Assembly (NCBI GenBank): GCA_021791995.1
Contig: JAJYVN010000096.1
Span: 1-9,894, forward strand
From: Bacillota bacterium
GTDB lineage: Bacteria > Bacillota > Sulfobacillia > RBS10-35 > JAJYVN01
Length of the DNA: 9,894 nt
Direction: 5' to 3'
The notes beneath the pieces are model-generated. The model made no database searches. It worked only from the letters and a program-made list of their open reading frames with translations, and was not told the origin of the DNA. Shown here one piece after another: positions 1 to 5,456 of the stretch. The translations under genes and the position numbers were made by a program. Within the stretch, counting starts at the first letter, position 1, and the number at the start of each line of letters is the position of its first letter.

Positions 1-30
1 TCTGATCCCAGGAACTGGAGGGACGCCTAC

Positions 31-729
31 GTGCGTTTTTTGCGTGCGGTGATCGCGATCGCCGTGCTGGCTCTGGTCCTGTGGTCGGTCGCGTTTGTCC
101 GCCACGCTGAGCAGCGCCTGGGGACGCTGCCTACGATGGTGCACCAGGAACTCGCAGCCGAGGGAAGCCGCTACGTACCGCTCAGCGCAATCCCGTTGAG
201 CCTGCAAGAAGCCACGGTGTCGGTTGAGGACCGCTCCTTTTGGACGAACATTGGGATTAGCTTTGAGGGGATCGGCCGTGCGGCCCTGGTGGACATCTCC
301 ACGTTGTCCTTTGCTCAAGGAGGCAGCACCATCACGCAGGAGTTGATCCGCGATCAATTGCTGAGCCTGCGCAAGACGATTGGAAGAAAACTCACCGGTA
401 TTATTTACGCATTACTCTTGACTCAACGAATGAGTAAGGCAACGATTCTTACGCTGTACCTCAACGAAGTGAACTACGGAGCAGGGGCGTACGGCGTGGA
501 CGCCGCTGCCAAGGTATACTTCGGCCTTGCGCCAACCCAACTCGATCTGGCGCAGAGTGCACTTCTGGCGGGTCTTCCGCAGGACCCCGTCGCTCTCAAT
601 CCGCTGGTGCACCTAGAGGCGGCACGGGAACGGCAGAACGTGGTCCTGGATGCGATGGTCAGCACCGGCGACATATCCAGTTCCGCTGCGCATGCCGCAG
701 CCGTTGCGCCGCTCGGTCTGGTGCACTGA
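31..729 (+). CDS. Monofunctional GT51 peptidoglycan glycosyltransferase, catalytic Glu replaced
   Basis: Predicted membrane-anchored glycosyltransferase of family 51, the domain that polymerises lipid II into glycan strands on the outer face of the membrane. The 232 residues hold one N-terminal hydrophobic segment (about 4-23) and then the GT51 motifs in order: EDRSF at 66-70, GGSTITQE at 97-104, RK at 119-120, SK at 135-136 and YLNEV at 143-147. The protein stops where the GT51 domain ends, so there is no transpeptidase domain; the length matches MtgA-type enzymes. Oddities: motif I has Asn (73) where His is usual, and motif III reads RKLTG, so the conserved second Glu (E290 in E. coli PBP1b, recalled alignment) is Gly123. 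Activity is therefore doubtful. The GTG start follows TGGAGGGA with a 7-base spacer. It converges on rqcH with 5 bases between. Family assignment is secure; function is not. Confidence 0.9.
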   Translation: MRFLRAVIAIAVLALVLWSVAFVRHAEQRLGTLPTMVHQELAAEGSRYVPLSAIPLSLQEATVSVEDRSFWTNIGISFEGIGRAALVDISTLSFAQGGSTITQELIRDQLLSLRKTIGRKLTGIIYALLLTQRMSKATILTLYLNEVNYGAGAYGVDAAAKVYFGLAPTQLDLAQSALLAGLPQDPVALNPLVHLEAARERQNVVLDAMVSTGDISSSAAHAAAVAPLGLVH

Positions 730-734
730 AGCGA

Positions 735-2483
735 TTACGGTGCGGACGGCGTGGGCCCAGTGATGCCGGTTGGGGTTGGCCGCCGCGGTTCGACCAAGAG
801 GGTGTGTTCGCCCGTGTAGCTTACAAAGCCGGCCGGTGCCTGCCGGGGCTTGTGGACGTTGCGGCGGCGCGTGAAGTCGACCGGGACGTGGTGTGCGGAA
901 CGGCCTGCACTGAAGTATGCGGCGCACCCCGCGGCCGCCAACAAGACGGCCTCGGGAGGGCGATCCTGGTTGCGATCCGAGTTGGGGGCTCGCAGCAGAA
1001 CATGACTCCCGGGAATTTGCCGTGCGTGGAGCCACCAGTCGTCTGGCCGGCTGAGGTTCATTGTTAGGTGGTCATTGCTTTTGGCGTTGCGACCGACAAA
1101 CAGCAACCAACCGGCATCGAGGGCAAAGTGCAGCGGCGGTGTTGGATGCCGTCCGCTGGGGGGCTGTTGCTTTTGCAACCGAGAGCCCCGTGGCTCTGTG
1201 GTCACCCCATCGGTTACGAGCATCGATTCGAGATCCTCCAATTCCGCGATTGTTTCAGCTTGCTCCAGCGCGAGGCGTGCTTCCACGAGGTATCTGACTT
1301 GTTCCATACCTTCGGAGACTCTCGGCAAAACCTCTGCCTGGGCCCTCCTGCCCTTGCGGTAGCGCGCCAGCAGAATTTGGGCATTGCCAGAGGGAGAGCG
1401 TGCGGGGTCGAGCTCAATGCGTATCTGTTGCTCTGGATCCTCGAACGACGGGAGCCAGATTTCCCGCGCTCCCTTCGGCACCATCGCAAGGTGCGCCAAC
1501 AGCAGTTCGCCTTTGGCACGCCACTCGTCGGCCCGCTGCGCTGCAGCCAGTTCTCCCTCTTGCTTTTCTATTCGTGTGAGGATTTGGCGTTGCCGCCGAC
1601 CGATCACCGCTGCGAGTTTCTGTCGCAGGGCGGCGGACTGCAGTGCTGCGCGGCGGATGCGGTAGGCCTCAGCTACCGCCGCGAGGGCGCTCGGCATCAT
1701 CTCAACGCCATACCCAGGGAGTGGCCAAGCCGAAGGTGTGGCTAGACCATTCGCTGGCGTCAGTACGCAGCTTTGGGCCACCCCCTCGGCCATGGCGCGC
1801 GTCACCCGTACAACCGCGTCCACTAGGTCGCTGGGGTCACCCCCTGGGCAGCCCTTGGCACCTTGCGCCCAGCCCACGGCGGCTCGGGTGAGAGGGGGTG
1901 ATAGGCCGAAGATGGACTGCAGAAAGGCGGTTTCCCCGTGCGTTTGTAGTCGACGTCGAAGCTCGGTTTCAAGGGCGGTCGTTCCGTGGACCAGAAGAAA
2001 CGAAACCAGATTCAAGCGACCTTCTGGCGTGGTCAGCGGCGCATAGGTGCGACTCTGGTGTTCCCTGGGATGGTCCCGAATTGCAGCGAGGACGATGTCA
2101 TCCCGACCAATGAGTAGCAGGTTGGCCCGGTGCCCAGTGAACTCGGCCACCAATCGGACCGAGTGGGAATCTCCGATCTCGTCCCGACCCTGCATATGTA
2201 GTTCGAGGACGCGCTCGCCGGGGGGCTGCACGCAGCCGACGATTCTTGTTCCCTCCAGGTGACGGCGCAGTACTTGGCAAAACCGTGGCGGCACAGGAGG
2301 ATTTCGCGGGTGATCGGTGCACTCTTCGATGCGGAAGAGTTCGGGGTGGGCGGAGAGGAGCAGATGCATCGTTGCGCCGGGTCGGCGCAACTCCAGCGTA
2401 ATCGACATCGCTTCTGGCTGGCCGACGCGATCAATGCGTGCCCCGATCCAGGTTGCCGAAACCTCCCGCGTGATGGCGCTCAC
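735..2483 (-). CDS. rqcH: RqcH/NEMF-family ribosome quality-control protein (FbpA-like, NFACT)
   Basis: Bacterial Rqc2 homologue. The family binds stalled 50S-peptidyl-tRNA complexes and recruits tRNA-Ala to add C-terminal alanine tails that mark nascent chains for degradation; older annotations call it fibronectin-binding protein. Numbering from the GTG, the N-terminal NFACT-N region includes LLLSAHP and RRHLEG. A charged helical section follows near 285-330, with the family signature LDPARSPSGNAQ near 358-369. The C-terminal NFACT-R domain has WWLHARQIPGSHVLLR near 483-498 and NVHKPRQAPAGFVSYT near 542-557. The 582 residues match the usual 550-600. The conserved Asp-Arg pair (D97/R98 in B. 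subtilis, as recalled) is Glu90-Arg91 here. The start is uncertain. The reading frame is open far upstream, but homology begins only near this GTG, which lacks a good ribosome binding site. An ACG five codons upstream (2496-2498) is better placed behind GGAAGGGA. Confidence 0.94.
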   Translation of the reverse strand: MSAITREVSATWIGARIDRVGQPEAMSITLELRRPGATMHLLLSAHPELFRIEECTDHPRNPPVPPRFCQVLRRHLEGTRIVGCVQPPGERVLELHMQGRDEIGDSHSVRLVAEFTGHRANLLLIGRDDIVLAAIRDHPREHQSRTYAPLTTPEGRLNLVSFLLVHGTTALETELRRRLQTHGETAFLQSIFGLSPPLTRAAVGWAQGAKGCPGGDPSDLVDAVVRVTRAMAEGVAQSCVLTPANGLATPSAWPLPGYGVEMMPSALAAVAEAYRIRRAALQSAALRQKLAAVIGRRQRQILTRIEKQEGELAAAQRADEWRAKGELLLAHLAMVPKGAREIWLPSFEDPEQQIRIELDPARSPSGNAQILLARYRKGRRAQAEVLPRVSEGMEQVRYLVEARLALEQAETIAELEDLESMLVTDGVTTEPRGSRLQKQQPPSGRHPTPPLHFALDAGWLLFVGRNAKSNDHLTMNLSRPDDWWLHARQIPGSHVLLRAPNSDRNQDRPPEAVLLAAAGCAAYFSAGRSAHHVPVDFTRRRNVHKPRQAPAGFVSYTGEHTLLVEPRRPTPTGITGPTPSAP

Positions 2484-2490
2484 GAGCCAT

Positions 2491-2563
2491 GGATCCGTAT
2501 CCGTTCTTCCCTTCCGGTGCCGTAATGTTCGCAGGGACCCGAGATCCGTGGACCGACGGGATC
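2491..2563 (-). other. Repeated heptamer and hairpin in the rqcH leader, possible start-site switch
   Basis: On the minus strand an arm GATCCCGT (2563-2556) can pair, with one bulged base, with ACGGATC at 2549-2543 across a 6-base loop. The same heptamer ACGGATC recurs at 2498-2492, overlapping the ACG/GTG start region of rqcH. The upstream arm could therefore pair with either copy, one pairing hiding the rqcH start. There is no T-run, so this is not a terminator. The repeats are directly visible; the regulatory role is inference. Confidence 0.3.
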
Positions 2564-2575
2564 GTGGCTTTCGGT

Positions 2576-2740
2576 CTAGTGCGGAAAGGGGAAGAGCCCC
2601 ATCGCAGTCCCCGCCAGCAAAAGAGCCACGACGACACGTAGGGTGGTGGGGCGCCCCTGCCCCCGCAGGACGGCAAAAGATCCAAGAACCCAGTATACGA
2701 CGACGAACGTACCGATGATGAGCAAAAGTTGTCCGAACAT
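2576..2740 (-). CDS. Small two-helix membrane protein, function unknown
   Basis: A 54-residue protein starting at ATG. It has two hydrophobic segments, about residues 4-23 and 34-48, separated by a short basic loop (LRGQGRP), and ends in GLFPFPH. This layout (helix, positive turn, helix) is typical of small bacterial membrane proteins of unknown role. No family is recognised. It sits 93 bases upstream of rqcH on the same strand, so the two may share a transcript. A GTG at 2780-2782 would add 14 polar residues in frame and is less likely. The ribosome binding site ahead of the ATG is weak, which lowers confidence. Hydrophobicity over two well-spaced stretches argues against a chance reading frame. 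Confidence 0.5.
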   Translation of the reverse strand: MFGQLLLIIGTFVVVYWVLGSFAVLRGQGRPTTLRVVVALLLAGTAMGLFPFPH

Positions 2741-2909
2741 GACTCTGACCCGCTGGGGATGGCGCCCTTCCACCCACCCCACGATGCCGGGCTCGGTCTT
2801 CGCTCCTTTCGATCTCGGATGCGAAGCTCCAGTGTGCGCTTGTCACGAAACCGAAGCGTCTCCGGTCGGTGCGCAAACGCGCAATGCCGCCGTGTTGGGG
2901 CCACCATCC

Positions 2910-2918
2910 TGTATACCA
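2910..2918 (-). promoter_or_regulatory. Candidate extended -10 promoter for the small membrane protein and rqcH
   Basis: The minus strand reads TGGTATACA, an extended -10 element (TGn followed by TATACA, five of six matches to consensus). No good -35 lies at 16-18 bases, which is tolerated for extended -10 promoters. Transcription from here would start about 160 bases before the small membrane protein ATG and run on into rqcH. It lies in the gap between the kinase gene and the membrane protein gene, where a promoter is expected. Confidence 0.35.
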
Positions 2919-2956
2919 CAAGGCAACGAACAACGAGACAACCGATCATCGTACGC

Positions 2957-2997
2957 GGCGCATGCCTAGCGCCCCGGTTGCGTATCCTTCAGAGGAT
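2957..2997 (-). other. Two short hairpins just after the histidine kinase gene
   Basis: Two small stems lie within 50 bases of the kinase stop codon: ATCCT/AGGAT with a 4-base loop (2984-2997) and GGCGC/GCGCC with a 7-base loop (2957-2973). Neither is followed by a run of T on the minus strand, so a classical intrinsic terminator is not supported. They may be 3'-end stabilising structures or chance. The rest of the 2783-3005 gap holds only the candidate -10 element described separately. Confidence 0.22.
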
Positions 2998-3005
2998 CGG
3001 CTCGC

Positions 3006-4004
3006 TCAGTCGCCTTGCACGCGGATGCGTGCCAATGGGAGACTGACCGAGATCCGAGCGCCGCGTGCGGCATTTGCCAAGCGGATGGACCCGCCGTGAC
3101 GCTCGACAATCCAATGGCAGATGACCAGACCGACACCGAGACCGGTTGGTTTGGCGCTTTGGCCTCGGAGGAAGGGCTCGGTCAAGCGGTGCGGGGGAAA
3201 CCCAGGGCCAGCATCGGCGAAGAGTAGCTCCGCGGTTGAGGTGGTGGAGGAGAGCGAGAGGGATACCTCCCCCGCCCCCCCCGCCTCCACGGCGTTTTGC
3301 AGGAGGTTCCAAATCAGCTGGTAAAGGGCCTGCGGATCTCCCGCGACAATGGCGGGTTCCGGAGACATCTCGAGTCGGATGGGAGTTGCTCGGACGGAGA
3401 GATCTTCAAGCGCTTGGACGGCTCGCCAGCAGATGGACTGGAGGTGGACCTTTTGTCGCCGCCAGGGTCGGTTCGTCGAGAGGTAGGTTTCGAGCAGCCG
3501 ACTGAGCAGGCTGAGCTCGTCCAGGGCTTTGGCGCAGCCTGTGACCGCCGTGTCGGGGCCGGAGTGCTCCAGTTCGCTCAGCAGTGCCTGCATCCGCAGT
3601 TGGGCAAGAGCCAGGGGGCCTCGCAGTTCATGGGTGAGAATGGTACGAACGTCGAGCGGTGCGGCCGGGGCATGGAGTTGCCGCAGTGCCTTTCGCGAAC
3701 GCAGGAAGCGGCGTTGGGTAGGCGCCCCGGTGTTCTGGGCGAGCGACGGTGGCGCCTGGACGAATGGGGTGAGGGCCGTTGTCAATTCAGCTGGCAGAAG
3801 CACCAGGCCTGTTTCATTCCAGAGTTGTGCGAGGCGGGGCAGCAACCGGGGAGGCACCGTTGCCGAGCGCAGATCCAACCATATGGGAAGCTGTTCCGTG
3901 CATCGCTCGGCTACGTATCGGAGAAGGGGAAGCGTCAGGAGGCCAACGACACGCACCGTACAGCGGTCGGATTGGCACTCCAAACGGAGTGCGCCATTCT
4001 GCAC
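3006..4004 (-). CDS. Soluble sensor histidine kinase with N-terminal STAS-like domain
   Basis: A 332-residue two-component histidine kinase without membrane segments, so its signal should be cytoplasmic. The HisKA phosphoacceptor box is THELRGPL with His125. The HATPase domain has the N box (NLLQNAVEA, key Asn237), the G1 box DAGPG (264-268), the F box EPFLRG and the G2 box GLGVGL (288-293). Residues about 3-85 look like a STAS fold: a strand ending VVGLLTLPLL, then a strand IWLDL, then a second half LPRLAQLWNETGLVLLP. The usual phosphorylated Ser after the Asp-x-Ser motif is not evident. No response regulator gene is next to it, so it is an orphan within this window. The GTG start is chosen because GGGAGGA lies 6 bases upstream; a TTG seven codons earlier has no such site. 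A run of eight G in the coding strand lies just after the N box. Kinase assignment is firm; the STAS call is moderate. Confidence 0.9.
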   Translation of the reverse strand: MQNGALRLECQSDRCTVRVVGLLTLPLLRYVAERCTEQLPIWLDLRSATVPPRLLPRLAQLWNETGLVLLPAELTTALTPFVQAPPSLAQNTGAPTQRRFLRSRKALRQLHAPAAPLDVRTILTHELRGPLALAQLRMQALLSELEHSGPDTAVTGCAKALDELSLLSRLLETYLSTNRPWRRQKVHLQSICWRAVQALEDLSVRATPIRLEMSPEPAIVAGDPQALYQLIWNLLQNAVEAGGAGEVSLSLSSTTSTAELLFADAGPGFPPHRLTEPFLRGQSAKPTGLGVGLVICHWIVERHGGSIRLANAARGARISVSLPLARIRVQGD

Positions 4005-4010
4005 CGGCAA

Positions 4011-4017
4011 TCCTCCC
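4011..4017 (-). promoter_or_regulatory. Ribosome binding site fixing the histidine kinase start
   Basis: GGGAGGA on the minus strand with a 6-base spacer to the GTG at 4004-4002. It lies inside the longer open reading frame that begins at TTG 4025, so it argues for the shorter protein. Confidence 0.75.
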
Positions 4018-4037
4018 GGCACCAATGTATGAGCGGC

Positions 4038-4067
4038 GACAGTAATTCCCTATGGCTGTCGGGAATT
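4038..4067. repeat. Interlocked inverted repeats upstream of the histidine kinase
   Basis: Two overlapping dyads. AATTCCC (4044-4050) pairs with GGGAATT (4061-4067) over a 10-base spacer, and GACAG (4038-4042) pairs with CTGTC (4056-4060). They lie 34-63 bases ahead of the kinase GTG, in the divergent gap before the sulfolipid genes. The 17-base spacing between arm centres is compatible with an operator for a dimeric regulator. In RNA the two stems interleave, so they would compete unless the loops allow a pseudoknot, which the zero-base loop makes unlikely. The rest of 4068-4200 holds an 8-base palindrome TATCGATA (4121-4128) and no supportable gene. Confidence 0.45.
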
Positions 4068-4208
4068 CCTGCTGTGAGCTGCGGCTGCGGGGGTTCCGCG
4101 ATCGACGTGCGAACACCTTTTATCGATAGGGCGCAGGAGCGAGGCCATGTTTGGTCTAATTCCACAGGGAGTGTGGGCTGGGAATGAACGACGCCTTCGC
4201 CAGTGTTG

Positions 4209-4214
4209 TATAAT
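4209..4214 (+). promoter_or_regulatory. Perfect -10 box upstream of the sulfolipid operon
   Basis: TATAAT, an exact consensus -10, in a GC-rich region 50 bases before the sqdB start. The best -35 candidate, TGAACG at 4185-4190 with an 18-base spacer, is weak (about 3 of 6), so an activator may be needed. Predicted transcription start is near 4221, giving a leader of about 44 bases. Confidence 0.5.
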
Positions 4215-4264
4215 ACCGACCGCAGAGGGCGGGCGCGACGGCCGCGTGAAATGGAGAGTGAGTC

Positions 4265-5413
4265 ATGCGGGTATTGGTCTGCGGCGGAGATGGCTTCTGC
4301 GGGTGGCCTACCTCCCTATACCTTTCCAGGCAGGGATGCGAGGTTTCCATCCTGGACAACTTCCTCCGCCGGCAGTGGGACACGGAGTTGGGTACGCAGT
4401 CCCTCGTTCCGATTGCGACGCTGAGTGAGCGGGTGCAACGATGGAAAGAACTCACTGGACGCACGATCCGTACATACATTGGGGATATGACCGACCACGC
4501 GTTTCTGGAGGATGTGTTGCGGCAGGAGCGCCCGGACGGCGTCGTGCATTTTGCCGAGCAGCGTTCCGCGCCGTATTCGATGATCGATCGCCAGCATGCG
4601 GTGTTCACGCAAGTCAACAACGTCGTGGGCACGTTAAACCTAGTCTATGCCATTCGGGACATCGTCCCTGACTGTCACTTGGTCAAGCTCGGATCGATGG
4701 GGGAGTATGGGACGCCGAATATCGACATCGAAGAGGGATACCTAAAGATCGAACATAATGGGAGAAGTGATGTTCTCCCCTATCCCAAACAGCCCGGTTC
4801 GATGTATCATTTATCTAAAGTGCACGATAGCCACAACATCCTGTTTGCTTGCCGCGTCTGGGATCTTCGCGCAACGGACTTGAATCAGGGTGTTGTGTAT
4901 GGAGTGCAGACCGAGGATACCTCGGCCGACGAGGTCCTGTATAACCGCTTCGATACGGATGAGGTATTTGGTACCGCGCTGAACCGATTCATCGCGGAGG
5001 CGGCGGTGGGGCAGCCCCTGACGGTCTATGGTAGTGGTGGGCAAACGCGGGGCTTCATTCAGATCCGGGATACGGTGCGCTGCATCGAGTTGGCCCTTTT
5101 GCATCCAGCGGACCGGGGCCAATGTCGGGTCTTTAATCAGTTCACTCAGCAGTTTTCGATCCTGGACCTGGCGAGCCGTGTGGCGAATGTGGCAAAGGAG
5201 CTTCAACTGGCAGTTGATGTGACGCATGTCGCCAACCCAAGGGTGGAGCGCGAGGAGCATTACTACAAAGCGGCACATACCAAGCTCGTGGATCTTGGAC
5301 TGACACCGCACTTGCTCGACGAAGCGTTGCTCCGCGAGCTCATCCAGTTGGCGATCCGGTATCGGGAGCGGATCCGATTGGACAAAATCCTTCCGTCGGT
5401 GCAGTGGCGCTGA
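4265..5413 (+). CDS. sqdB: UDP-sulfoquinovose synthase (SQD1/SqdB)
   Basis: Makes UDP-sulfoquinovose from UDP-glucose and sulfite, the committed step of sulfoquinovosyl diacylglycerol (SQDG) synthesis, in the cytoplasm. It is an extended short-chain dehydrogenase/reductase with an NAD-binding Rossmann motif GGDGFCG at 7-13. The SQD1-specific blocks are present: FAEQRSAPYSMID near 96-108, MGEYGTPNIDIEEGY at 145-159, DLNQGVVYG, and GSGGQTRGFIQIRDT. The catalytic Tyr181 and Lys185 are in YHLSKVHDSHN. The catalytic Thr of plant SQD1 (T145, as recalled) is Ser144 here, a conservative change. The 382 residues match the mature plant and bacterial enzymes. The ATG start follows GGAG at 4253-4256 with an 8-base spacer. 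First gene of a three-gene run with the SqdX-like transferase 43 bases downstream. An internal perfect 7-bp inverted repeat (4760-4779) lies in the coding sequence. Confidence 0.97.
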   Translation: MRVLVCGGDGFCGWPTSLYLSRQGCEVSILDNFLRRQWDTELGTQSLVPIATLSERVQRWKELTGRTIRTYIGDMTDHAFLEDVLRQERPDGVVHFAEQRSAPYSMIDRQHAVFTQVNNVVGTLNLVYAIRDIVPDCHLVKLGSMGEYGTPNIDIEEGYLKIEHNGRSDVLPYPKQPGSMYHLSKVHDSHNILFACRVWDLRATDLNQGVVYGVQTEDTSADEVLYNRFDTDEVFGTALNRFIAEAAVGQPLTVYGSGGQTRGFIQIRDTVRCIELALLHPADRGQCRVFNQFTQQFSILDLASRVANVAKELQLAVDVTHVANPRVEREEHYYKAAHTKLVDLGLTPHLLDEALLRELIQLAIRYRERIRLDKILPSVQWR

Positions 5414-5456
5414 GGGGAGGCTGCCCCGATATGGACCACGCGGAGGGGTGAGTTAA

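Noticed and set aside
1068..1745. A 225-codon plus-strand open frame inside rqcH
   Set aside because: It lies opposite conserved RqcH sequence and its product is Cys- and Arg-rich with no domain pattern.
2484..2933. A 150-residue N-terminal extension of RqcH in the same open frame
   Set aside because: The extension is rich in Arg, Gly and His, has no family similarity, overlaps the small membrane protein gene and the candidate promoter, and the remaining 582 residues already match the family length.
2431..2949. A 172-codon minus-strand frame covering the small membrane protein and the rqcH start
   Set aside because: Its product is low in hydrophobic pattern and Arg/Ser-rich; the neighbouring frames hold the plausible membrane protein and RqcH.
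2984..2997. ATCCT-TCAG-AGGAT as an intrinsic terminator of the kinase gene
   Set aside because: The stem is only 5 bp and no T-run follows on the minus strand.
3297..4187. A 296-codon plus-strand open frame opposite the histidine kinase
   Set aside because: It is antisense to a clearly conserved kinase, its product has no recognisable motif or hydrophobic pattern, and long antisense frames are expected in GC-rich coding DNA.
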